Part shown: piece after piece, positions 51,727-59,663 of the stretch
Layout: every line of letters begins with the position of its first letter
Numbering within the stretch: position 1 is the stretch's first letter
Origin: CBDCFV01 sp965261795
Lineage (GTDB): Bacteria; Chloroflexota; Dehalococcoidia; Lucifugimonadales; UBA3495
Length of the DNA: 64,000 bases
Assembly: GCA_965261795.1 (NCBI GenBank)
Contig: OZ253476.1
Coordinates: 1,426,001 to 1,490,000, forward strand
Direction of reading: 5' to 3'
Program-made: the position numbers and the translations under genes
Notes under the pieces: model-generated
The model's input: only the letters and a program-made list of their open reading frames with translations
What the model was told of the DNA's origin: nothing
The model's database searches: none

Positions 51727-53059
51727 TGGCCTCCATAAGCTCCTTGGCCTTTGTTAGTTCCTCGGCCACTCGGTTAGGCGCGGTGCCCCCCAAGTTATCC
51801 CTGGCCGCCGCCGACGACTTTGCCGTGATGCCGTATACGTCTTCGCCAAAGTGGAGCGAGAAACGGTGGTACTCCTCCAGCGTAAGGTCCTGCAATTCCT
51901 TGTCGTGTGACTCGCAGTAGTCGCATAACTCCCGCAGGGCTCCGTGGGCCTCCCGGAAGGGCACCCCCTTGCCCACCAAGTAGTCGGCTAAGTCGGTCGC
52001 CAGTATGAAGCTTTCTCCCGCCAAGGAGTTGACCCGGTCGGCGTCGAGGGTCAGCCCGCCAAGCATACCCTCGAACACCCTCAGCGTGGCGAGCAACGTG
52101 TCGACGGCGTCGAAGAACCCCTCTTTGTCTTCCTGCAAGTCACGGTTGTAGGTGAGGGGCAGCCCTTTCATTACAGTCAGCAGGCCGAACAGGTCCCCGT
52201 AGACTCTGCCCGTCTTGCCTCGCGCCAACTCGGCAAAATCTGGGTTGCGCTTCTGCGGCATGATGCTGCTGCCGGTGGTGAATTCCTCTGTAAGCCGCAC
52301 GAACCGGAATTCACGGCTGGCCCAAAGGACTATCTCCTCCGACAGGCGGGACAGATGCATCATGCAGACAGAGGCGGCGGACAAGTACTCCAGCAGGAAG
52401 TCCCTGTCCGACACTGCGTCCATGCTGTTGCGGCTGACTTGACTGAATCCCAGTTCCCGCGCCAGGAACTCCCTGTCCGTCGGATAGGCTACACCCGCCA
52501 GCGCCCCGCTGCCCAGGGGCAGGACGTCGGTGCGCCGGTAGCAGTCACGAAAACGTTCAATATCCCGTTGGAGCATTTGGAAGTATGCCAGCATGTGATG
52601 GGAGAAGAGCACGGGCTGGGCCCGTTGCAAATGGGTGTAGCCGGGCATCAATACACCCTGGTAACGTTCCGCCAGTCCTACGAGAGAAGCTTGTACTCCC
52701 GACAGGCCTTTGACCGTCTCGGCGATGACCTCCTTGGTGTAGAGGCGCATGTCCAGCGCAACCTGGTCGTTGCGGGAGCGGCCGGTGTGCATCCGCCCTG
52801 CCGCCGGTCCGATCAGAGCCCGGAGGCGGGTCTCGATGTTCATGTGCAGGTCTTCCAGCCCCGGGTCCCAAGGGAAACTGTCCGACTCGATCTCTTGGCG
52901 GACCGAATCCAACCCTTGGATGATAAGGTCCGCATCCTCCGCGCCGATGATGCCCTGCTTGCTCAACATGCGCACATGGGCAATCGACCCGACGATGTCG
53001 TGCTTATAGAGCCGACGGTCGTATTGGATGGAAACTGTGTAGTCGCTGAAGCTGGTCAT
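51710..53059 (-). CDS. argH: Argininosuccinate lyase
   Basis: 449 residues. The superfamily signature GSSIMPQKRNPD is near residues 266-277, and HTGRSRNDQVALDMRL and the catalytic-helix block MLPGYTHLQRAQPVLFSHHM-like (here VLMPGYTHLQRAQPVLFSHHML) are intact. The final step of arginine synthesis is expected. The N-terminus begins at TSFSDYTVSIQYDRRL; the LWGGRF start seen in most ArgH proteins is missing, about 15 residues. The upstream 23 bases to the previous stop cannot encode it in frame, so the short form may be real. Confidence 0.95.
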   Translation of the reverse strand: MTSFSDYTVSIQYDRRLYKHDIVGSIAHVRMLSKQGIIGAEDADLIIQGLDSVRQEIESDSFPWDPGLEDLHMNIETRLRALIGPAAGRMHTGRSRNDQVALDMRLYTKEVIAETVKGLSGVQASLVGLAERYQGVLMPGYTHLQRAQPVLFSHHMLAYFQMLQRDIERFRDCYRRTDVLPLGSGALAGVAYPTDREFLARELGFSQVSRNSMDAVSDRDFLLEYLSAASVCMMHLSRLSEEIVLWASREFRFVRLTEEFTTGSSIMPQKRNPDFAELARGKTGRVYGDLFGLLTVMKGLPLTYNRDLQEDKEGFFDAVDTLLATLRVFEGMLGGLTLDADRVNSLAGESFILATDLADYLVGKGVPFREAHGALRELCDYCESHDKELQDLTLEEYHRFSLHFGEDVYGITAKSSAAARDNLGGTAPNRVAEELTKAKELMEANANRL

Positions 53060-53082
53060 CTGAGGTCCGGCGTGACCGCCCT

Positions 53083-53907
53083 TTACGCTCGCCCCGCGCC
53101 CAGGAAAGCGAAACTGGCAGCCAGGTTTTCGAACACGTCCTGATGGGGAGGAATTTCCATTATCGCCGCGCCGTCGTAACCCTTGGCTTCCAGGATTTCG
53201 AGCATCCTCAAACAGTCCAGGTCGCCGGTATCGACGGTTGGATAGGCCACCCCCTCCCGGGCTTGTTTGAAGTGAATGATCTTGATCATATCCGGCGCCA
53301 GCGCTTCCAGTTCAGCCAAGGGGTCGCTGTCCGGGTAACGGCGGAGTTGGTTGGTGGCATCCGGGCAAAGCCCAAGGAACAAGCCCTCATCGTTCGTAAG
53401 CGCGCCCCGCGCCTGTTGCACCAACAGGGCCATGCTGCGAATCGGCTGGCCGGAATTCTCCATGGACAATGTCACGCCCTGCTTCGCCGCCTCTCGGGCC
53501 AGATCGGCAACCGCCAAGGCTTCGGCGGGTATATCACCGGCGCTTTCCCAAGCTTGGTCGAATGGGCTTGGGTCCACTATTCGAAGATGAGGGGTGTCCC
53601 TTCCGACGAGCTTTGCGCCCTCCAAGGCCGCTTGGAACGCTTCGCCTTGGGCGTCCGACTTGCGGGTGAGACAAGGCCACGCCATGGCCAGATCAAAAGA
53701 CAACTCCGGGAATGAGTCCACCAAGGCTTTCAACCGCGGCAACACCGGCCTCCAAGCCTCGCCCTCTCCTGACTCGCAGTCTCCCAAGCACGTCTGCCGC
53801 AACTCGATGTGCTTCGCCCCGCGAGCGTTTGCCTCGGCTACCAAATCGTTGATGTCCTGGTCCTCTAACTGGAGCCGCCAGGAATTAGTGATCGCTCCAA
53901 AGTTCAT
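53083..53907 (-). CDS. Sugar-phosphate isomerase/epimerase-like TIM barrel protein
   Basis: 274 residues with the AP-endonuclease-2-type TIM barrel: AKHIELRQTCLGDCESGEGEAW, a conserved Glu in LSMENSG near residue 152, the Asp of GLCPDATN, and the C-terminal GYDGAAIMEIPP with a further Glu. Members isomerise keto-sugars or bind metals. It is 23 bases upstream of argH on the same strand and probably shares its mRNA, without obvious functional link. The ATG has an aaaggata site. Confidence 0.85.
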   Translation of the reverse strand: MNFGAITNSWRLQLEDQDINDLVAEANARGAKHIELRQTCLGDCESGEGEAWRPVLPRLKALVDSFPELSFDLAMAWPCLTRKSDAQGEAFQAALEGAKLVGRDTPHLRIVDPSPFDQAWESAGDIPAEALAVADLAREAAKQGVTLSMENSGQPIRSMALLVQQARGALTNDEGLFLGLCPDATNQLRRYPDSDPLAELEALAPDMIKIIHFKQAREGVAYPTVDTGDLDCLRMLEILEAKGYDGAAIMEIPPHQDVFENLAASFAFLGAGRA

Positions 53908-54110
53908 TACAGTTATCCTTTGAGGTGGCTGAACGGCATTGCCCGATGAGCTACATTCCCTCTCCCTCTGCTTGCGGATATCTTATTGGCTATGAGACGC
54001 TTTGTCACTACTACGGATATCCGCTACAAGGCTCAATCGGCGCCGGACTGCCTATGCTAGAATTGGTAAGACGTTACCGGTTGGAGTTCTGTAGTTAAAG
54101 GGAGGCGGAA

Positions 54111-54470
54111 ATGGTCCAACTCAACCAGGAAAAGTGCGTTGCTTGTCGGCGGGACTCACCATCCGTGACCCTCGACGAGAAGGCCCAGTTGCACTCGGAG
54201 TTGCCCCAGTGGGACCTGATCGATGAGGGAGGGATTCCCAAACTGGACCGGGTGTTCAAGTTCGGCAACTTCCAGGGAGCGCTGGATTTCACCTCCGAAA
54301 TCGGCAAGTTGGCCGAATCCGAAGGACACCATCCCAGGATCATTACCGAGTGGGGCCGGGTAGGCGTTACTTGGTGGACGCACAAAATCCGCAACCTCCA
54401 CCGCAACGACTTCATCATGGCCGCCAAGTCCGACGACATTTATCAACAACTGGCGGGTGACCAAGCCTGA
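54111..54470 (+). CDS. 4a-hydroxytetrahydrobiopterin dehydratase (pterin carbinolamine dehydratase)
   Basis: 119 residues, ATG behind gggaggcgg. The PCD motif EGHHPRIITEWGRVGVTWWTHKIRNLHRNDFIMAAK is complete, with the His-His and Trp residues that bind the pterin, usually EGHHP...H...NDF. It recycles pterin cofactors, although Moco-related PCD paralogues exist. It stands alone on the plus strand next to a minus-strand pair. Confidence 0.93.
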   Translation: MVQLNQEKCVACRRDSPSVTLDEKAQLHSELPQWDLIDEGGIPKLDRVFKFGNFQGALDFTSEIGKLAESEGHHPRIITEWGRVGVTWWTHKIRNLHRNDFIMAAKSDDIYQQLAGDQA

Positions 54471-54520
54471 AGCCCGGAAAATAAGAGACTACCTCAACGC
54501 TTGGCGCAGTACCCAACCCA

Positions 54521-54550
54521 CGTCATTCCCGCGCAGGCGGGAATCCATGG
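54521..54550. repeat. REP-like hairpin repeat
   Basis: cgtcattcccgcgcaggcgggaatccatgg: the stem is attcccgc/gcgggaat. Lies 62 bases before the LLM start at 54612 and the same type as at 56361. Confidence 0.8.
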
Positions 54551-54611
54551 GCTTCGGTCAAGGAATGACCGCGTTCCAAGGAAGAGAAGACCTGATCAAA
54601 AGGGGGAAGGT

Positions 54612-55634
54612 ATGCGGGTAACTTACCGCTTGAGTTCGAACGAATTGGCAGGCATCCCGGCGGAAGCCGCATGGGCGGAGTCAATGGGATACGACGGCGT
54701 CTCTTCCAATGAGACAGCGCACGACTCCTTCATGCCCTTGGTGCTGGCTGCCACCGCAACCTCCCGGGTAACCCTGGAGACTAGGGTTGCCATCGCGTTT
54801 CCCCGCTCGCCGATGGTCGTCGCCTACACCAGCCGCGACCTGCAGGACCTGTCCAAGGGCCGGTTCAGGTTGGGACTGGGTACGCAGGTCAAGGGCCATA
54901 TCGAACGCCGCTTTTCCTCAACGTGGGAGTCGCCCGGCCCTAAACTGCGGGAGTACGTGGAGTCCCTGCATAAAATATGGGACTGTTGGGACGACGGAAG
55001 CCGCTTGGACTACCAAGGCAAGCATTACCGGTTCTCTCTGATGACGCCTTTCTTCAGCCCCGGCCCCAGCGAGTATCCTCATCCTTCCGTTTGCACCGCG
55101 GCTGTGAACGCGTACAACTGCCGCGTCGCCGGCGAGGTGTGCGACGGATTGATGCTCCACAGTCTCACGTCGGAAAAGTATGTGCGAGACGTAGTGCGCC
55201 CGGGTGTGGCAGATGGGGCGGAACGAGCCTCCCGCGAACCGTCTGAAATCTCGGTAAGCGGCGGTGGCTTCATCATCACCGGGCCCAACCGGTCTAGCCT
55301 TCGTGAGGCTTCAGCCGAGGTCAGGCGGCGCATCGCCTTCTACTCGTCCACCCGAACCTACTTCCCGGTGCTGGAAGCCCATGGGTTCGAAGAAATAGGG
55401 CAGTGCCTGCACCAAATGTCCCTGCAGGGGCAGTGGGCCGAGATGGCCGAGTTGGTCAGTGACGATATGCTCGAAGCCTTCGCAGTGATTGGCGAGTACG
55501 ATGAAATCGCCGACAAAATTCTCGAGAAATATGGCGGCCTGCTGGACGAGGTTGGGTTCGCTCCACCAGCCGAATACTCCATGGACGAGACCCAATTGAA
55601 GCGCATCATTCGCCGGTTACAGGAAGGGGCTTAA
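54612..55634 (+). CDS. Luciferase-like (LLM class) flavin-dependent oxidoreductase
   Basis: 340 residues from the ATG behind ggggaagg; the longer frame starts inside a REP repeat. It is a more distant LLM member than the two long ones: YDGVSSNETAHDSFMPLVLAATATSRVTLETRVAIAFPRSPMVVAYTSRDLQDLSKGRFRLGLGTQVKGHIERRFS. The TIM-barrel core and the F420/FMN-binding region match TIGR-type F420-dependent oxidoreductases. Substrate unknown. Confidence 0.9.
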   Translation: MRVTYRLSSNELAGIPAEAAWAESMGYDGVSSNETAHDSFMPLVLAATATSRVTLETRVAIAFPRSPMVVAYTSRDLQDLSKGRFRLGLGTQVKGHIERRFSSTWESPGPKLREYVESLHKIWDCWDDGSRLDYQGKHYRFSLMTPFFSPGPSEYPHPSVCTAAVNAYNCRVAGEVCDGLMLHSLTSEKYVRDVVRPGVADGAERASREPSEISVSGGGFIITGPNRSSLREASAEVRRRIAFYSSTRTYFPVLEAHGFEEIGQCLHQMSLQGQWAEMAELVSDDMLEAFAVIGEYDEIADKILEKYGGLLDEVGFAPPAEYSMDETQLKRIIRRLQEGA

Positions 55635-55720
55635 CCCCAGGACTCGGAGAACCCAAATAGCTCGGATTACTGGCACTGTTACGATACAGAGTTGGGCCAC
55701 CACCCGGGTCGGAGACAAAT

Positions 55721-55993
55721 ATGGATATTTTTGAGGGCTACACCACCGAAGAGATTGTCGCTCTTGGCCAAGCGATCTACCGTGACCGGATAAAAGAATT
55801 GGTCAAACACACGGAAAAGGGGAAGCTGGTCATCATAGACGTCAAGAGCGGTGACTACGAGATTGACGAGGACGACATTACTGCCGTGCTGCGGTTGCGA
55901 GAGCGGAAACCAGATGCCATTACGTACGCCGTAAGAGTCGGATATCGCGCTGTCTACAGTTTAGGCTGGAGGATGCGAGAGGAGGAATGTTAA
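55721..55993 (+). CDS. Small conserved-looking protein, unknown
   Basis: 90 residues. The sequence GKLVIIDVKSGDYEIDEDDITAVLRLRERKPDAITYAVRVGYRAVYSLG resembles a small cyanobacterial/Chloroflexota family I know only as hypothetical, often found with retropepsin-like genes. Here no such partner follows; the nearest is the YTG protein at 48879. An inverted repeat agagga/tcctct overlaps its end. No clear ribosome site precedes the ATG. Confidence 0.6.
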   Translation: MDIFEGYTTEEIVALGQAIYRDRIKELVKHTEKGKLVIIDVKSGDYEIDEDDITAVLRLRERKPDAITYAVRVGYRAVYSLGWRMREEEC

Positions 55994-56058
55994 AGAGGAG
56001 GTTAAGGAAGTCCTCTATTGGTAAAACATGAACGGACAGGCTTTCAACTGACTCCGGG

Positions 56059-56582
56059 TTATCGGTCTGCTTTCTCAAATTCTTCCAGCGTTGGTGGGAC
56101 AATACCGAACCAGGGATAGTTGAAGACCCTTTCCCGGTCCACATTCAGGGCGTTTATACTGGAGAGTCCCTGGCCCGGCTCTCCGGTCCCTCGGTTTACT
56201 ACGAGGATGGTCAACGGTGGCAAGCCGTTTATCTGGCAATACCGCATTATGGGGTTCAGATGCCGCCCCATATCTCTGGGAATAACGGATCCTCCTAGCA
56301 TCGTTGCCAGATTACTGTATGTCATGGTTTGGCGGTTACTAGGTTCTGTTGACATTTCCCCGTCATTCCCGCGCAGGCGGGAATCCATAGACTTCTAATC
56401 GGAGAGAACGTGACTGGCTGATAGTGCTTCTGGATTCCCGCTTTCGCGGGAATGACGTTATGGGGTTACTGGACTGCCTGATTTCGCAAATGTCAACAGA
56501 GCCTAGCCTTAGAGATGAGAATCTGCCAGATTTGCAACGCCCGGTAGTACAGGGTTGGGTTTTCGTCGAACCGCCTGACCAT
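56059..56582 (-). pseudogene. Gene of unknown function split by a TA-flanked MITE
   Basis: The downstream part (56059-56339) encodes SNRQTMTYSNLATMLGG and then RHLNPIMRYCQINGLPPLTILVVNRGTGEPGQG, a domain I know from small bacterial proteins that act on or near DNA (Leu-Pro-Pro-Leu-Thr-x-Leu-Val-Val-Asn). The upstream part encodes MVRRFDENPTLYYRALQIWQILISKA. Removing 56342-56505 (element plus one TA) joins them in frame, giving a 119-residue protein from ATG at 56582 (a GTG at 56630 is also possible). The intact half could still be translated from an ATG supplied by the element (MSTEPSNR). Confidence 0.75.
56342..56503. mobile_element. 162-bp MITE with 16-bp inverted repeats and TA flanks
   Basis: ggttctgttgacattt (56342-56357) matches the reverse complement of 56488-56503 at 15 of 16 positions. 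It is flanked by TA on both sides (56340-56341 and 56504-56505), typical of IS630/Tc1-type insertion. Two REP-like hairpins (56361-56390 and 56431-56457) lie inside in opposite orientation. No transposase. Confidence 0.8.
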
Positions 56583-56658
56583 CTTACGCTCACTCGTGCC
56601 TTCTCTGTGGGTTTCTGTTATTGGGATCACGAACTGGGAACCGGGCTTATAAACTCCG

Positions 56659-57405
56659 CTACGTGTGCAAAAACCGCCACCTGTCAGACTGAAGGTCGAA
56701 CCGTATCCGCCGGAAGTTTTCAGAATAGGGCACCCCGGCCATCTCCGCCGAACGGCTTGCCCACTGCTCCATCCTCTCCAACCGTTCTTCGGGGCTCCTC
56801 CGGCCCATCTGGCTGACATGCCTGCTGAGCGATTCGGCTTTTGCCTCTACGAAGCCGGTTACGTCAACCGCTATGTCCGGGCTTTCACTGCCCCAGAGGA
56901 AGGCCTCGGAGACCTTGTGTGGTTCCAAGCCCTCTTCGGTGATTTGCTCCGGAAACTGCAATGGGTTCCATGCGTAGGTGAAGGCCGAGTCCAGCGCCAC
57001 TTGTCCGCTCATGCGGTGGTCCCGGTGAGTGTGGCTGACGGTGCGGTAGGGGTCGATGCACATGACGACTTCCGGCTTGTAGGTGCGGATAGCACGTACT
57101 ACCTGGCTTCTGAACAGTAGGGTGTCCTCCAGACCGCCGTCGGGGTAGGACAAAAACACCACTGCGGAGGCGCCCATGACTTCCGCCGCCTCCTGCTGCT
57201 CCCTCTCTCGAATGGTGGCCAATCGCGCCGGCGTCATGTCCCGGTCGGTGGCGCCCTTGTCGCCGTTGGTGCAAAGGACTATAACCACCTCTGTGCCTGA
57301 CTGTTCAATCCACTTTGCCAAGGTAGCGCCGCACCCCCCTTCACAATCGTCCGGGTGGGGGGTTACTGCCATAGCGCTTCGCGGCGCTTCCTTTATGATG
57401 TCCAT
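56659..57405 (-). CDS. PIG-L family N-deacetylase (LmbE-like)
   Basis: 248 residues. The zinc motif PHPDDCEGG is at residues 16-24, followed by ATIREREQQEAAEVMGA and DPYRTVSHTHRDHR near residues 118-131, which supplies the second His. These zinc enzymes deacetylate GlcNAc derivatives (such as mycothiol/bacillithiol precursors or glycolipids). No other thiol-synthesis gene is visible nearby. The ATG has aaggaag. Confidence 0.92.
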   Translation of the reverse strand: MDIIKEAPRSAMAVTPHPDDCEGGCGATLAKWIEQSGTEVVIVLCTNGDKGATDRDMTPARLATIREREQQEAAEVMGASAVVFLSYPDGGLEDTLLFRSQVVRAIRTYKPEVVMCIDPYRTVSHTHRDHRMSGQVALDSAFTYAWNPLQFPEQITEEGLEPHKVSEAFLWGSESPDIAVDVTGFVEAKAESLSRHVSQMGRRSPEERLERMEQWASRSAEMAGVPYSENFRRIRFDLQSDRWRFLHT

Positions 57406-57480
57406 TTTTGTGCCTTCTTCCTTCAGGTTATTTCAGTCTGCTCAGAAAGGCCATCCTTGGCTGACCGGGCTGGCCGGCTA

Positions 57481-58890
57481 TTAATGGAAAACAACCATCT
57501 TTAACTCGGTCATCTCCTGTACGGCGTAGGCCGGGCCTTCCTTGCCCATGCCGCTGTCCTTCAGCCCGCCGTATGGCATCAGGTCGGCGCGCCACTGGGG
57601 GGAAGAATTGATGTGCAGGTTGCCCGACTCCACCTCTTTGGCGAACCGCATCGCCCAGTCCACGTTCTGGGTGAAGATGCCTGCCGCCAAACCGAACCGG
57701 GAGTCGTTGGCCATGGCGATAGCCTCGTCGATGTCACTGAAAGCGCTGACTGCCACCGCCGGGCCGAACAGTTCTTCCCGCGACACTTTCATATCCGGCT
57801 TGGTGTCAACTACAACCGTCGGAGCGTGCATGGTCCCTTCGTGGTCGCCGCCCACCAGGATGCGGGCTCCTCCTTGCACCGCCTCGCTGATCCATTGGCC
57901 CACCCGGTCGGCGTCGGATGCCCGGATCATCGGCCCCATGCGCACCGCCTCGTCCAACGGATTGCCTATGGAGAAAGCCTCGGTGGGGGCAACCAACGCG
58001 TCAAGGAAATCGGCGTAAATCCGGCGGTCGGCAAAGACCCGCTGGGTGGAAATGCAGACTTGCCCGGCGTTGGCGAACCCGCCGGCTACCGTAGCGGCCG
58101 CCACCTTTTCGATGTCGGCATCGGACATAACGATCAGAGGGCTGTTGGATCCCAACTCCATGGTTACTTTCTTGATGCCCGCGTTGCGGCAAATGCGCTC
58201 CCCAATCTCCATGCTCCCGGTGAAAGTGATCTTGCGTACCCGGGGGTCGCCGGTCAGCACGTCGCCGATTTCACCGCCCGGCCCGGTCACGCACTGGATA
58301 CCCTCTGCGGGAAGGCCGGCTTCCAGCAATATCTCTGTGAGCTTCAAGGCGGACAGGGGAGTATCGCCTGCCGGTTTCAACACCACCGAGTTCCCGGCGG
58401 CCAGAGCCGGCCCTACTTTGTGGCACACTAGGTTGAGGGGGAAGTTGAACGGGCTGATGGCCGCCACCACGCCCACCGGCACCCGCATAGTGAACCCGAA
58501 CTGGTTCACGTTTCCGGGTGCGGCATCCAGCGGGATCGTCTCGCCGTGCAGCCGCTTGGCTTCCTCGGCGGAGGTGGTGATGGTCTGGATGGCGCGTTGC
58601 ACTTCGCCGCGGCCTTCGGCGATTACCTTGCCCTCTTCTTTAGTAATGGTCTGACCCAGGTCCTCCAGGCGCTCAGCCATCAGTTCGGCGGCGCGGTGGA
58701 GAATGGCATACCGTTCATACGCGGTCAACTTGGCCATTGCCTTCGCCCCGCGCACGGCGCTGGTGATCGCCAGGTCCACGTCTGAAGCCGTGCCCCGGGG
58801 AACGGTGTCCAGGACCGATTGGTCAAATGGGTTGAACACCGGTATGGTTTCAGCCTTGTCTATCCATTGTCCGTTGATGTACATCCTCAT
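57481..58890 (-). CDS. Aldehyde dehydrogenase family protein
   Basis: 469 residues from the ATG behind ggaggcgag (an upstream in-frame ATG contains that site). The ALDH family is clear: FNFPLNLVCHKVGPALAAGNSVVLKPAGDTPLSALKLTEILLEAGLP, the catalytic Glu in VTMELGSNSPLIV near residue 250, and the catalytic Cys in ANAGQVCISTQRVF near 284. It oxidises aldehydes with NAD(P)+, resembling succinate-semialdehyde / lactaldehyde-type enzymes. Confidence 0.95.
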   Translation of the reverse strand: MRMYINGQWIDKAETIPVFNPFDQSVLDTVPRGTASDVDLAITSAVRGAKAMAKLTAYERYAILHRAAELMAERLEDLGQTITKEEGKVIAEGRGEVQRAIQTITTSAEEAKRLHGETIPLDAAPGNVNQFGFTMRVPVGVVAAISPFNFPLNLVCHKVGPALAAGNSVVLKPAGDTPLSALKLTEILLEAGLPAEGIQCVTGPGGEIGDVLTGDPRVRKITFTGSMEIGERICRNAGIKKVTMELGSNSPLIVMSDADIEKVAAATVAGGFANAGQVCISTQRVFADRRIYADFLDALVAPTEAFSIGNPLDEAVRMGPMIRASDADRVGQWISEAVQGGARILVGGDHEGTMHAPTVVVDTKPDMKVSREELFGPAVAVSAFSDIDEAIAMANDSRFGLAAGIFTQNVDWAMRFAKEVESGNLHINSSPQWRADLMPYGGLKDSGMGKEGPAYAVQEMTELKMVVFH

Positions 58891-58932
58891 GGGTCTCGCC
58901 TCCATGCGCCGGGTATGGTCTAGGGGTAAGGG

Positions 58933-59577
58933 CTATCCTTCAAGGATGGTTGTCCGGCCCAAGTCAGTCACCGTGTAGTGGCCTGCGCGGCCTGGAACTC
59001 GTTCCAGCCATCTGAATGTGCTCCGGGCGGCGTTGCGAAGAGTCTGGGGGAAGCTGTTAGGCTGGCGCCAGCCCACCCGGTCGAACAACGTCTGCAACTC
59101 CTGTTCGTCTACGCTGGTCATTTGCAGGAACCGATCAGCCCCCTCGATGGCCACCACAACCTTCCGCATGTCCCCCATGGGATTGACCGACTGGCAAAAT
59201 TGAACGAATGCCAACTCGGCGGCCGCCGAGTAGGCCGCTTGTTGCGCCTTTACTCTATCGGTCGTGAAGGACTCCCTGTAACGTTCCAACGCCGGCGGAG
59301 CCCCATTTTGGGGTGTGCTGAGGCGAGCCTCCATGGCCTCGCCCAACGGCGAAGCTTCTTCCATATCGGCATCGGAAAGGGCCGGACCATCTAATTCGCT
59401 GACTACTTCTACCGCGTGTGGTTGGTAGACTTGGTCCCGCCGGGAAGTAGGGGAGAAGACCAAGTCGCCAGGAAGTTCCCGCAACACTTTAGCCAGCATT
59501 GCAGGAAGGACTTCCGGGTCTTCGGACTCCACTGTTATCTGGGTATTGTTCGGGAACGAAATAGAGACCTTTACCAT
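58933..59577 (-). CDS. Protein of unknown function
   Basis: 214 residues from the internal ATG (12 codons upstream also open, no ribosome site for either). The N-terminal 50 residues are strand-rich (VKVSISFPNNTQITVES). Residues 105-214 are helical with LERYRESFTTDRVKAQQAAYSAAAELAFVQFCQ, and the end has TFRWLERVPGRAGHYTVTDLGRTTILEG like a winged helix. No family is recognised. Confidence 0.6.
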   Translation of the reverse strand: MVKVSISFPNNTQITVESEDPEVLPAMLAKVLRELPGDLVFSPTSRRDQVYQPHAVEVVSELDGPALSDADMEEASPLGEAMEARLSTPQNGAPPALERYRESFTTDRVKAQQAAYSAAAELAFVQFCQSVNPMGDMRKVVVAIEGADRFLQMTSVDEQELQTLFDRVGWRQPNSFPQTLRNAARSTFRWLERVPGRAGHYTVTDLGRTTILEG

Positions 59578-59663
59578 ACACGCAGCCTGGAGACGATTGG
59601 GCTTTGATAACAAATACTACCCGACGACTGAAGGGTAAGCAACAAGATCGGGGTGCTCGATGA

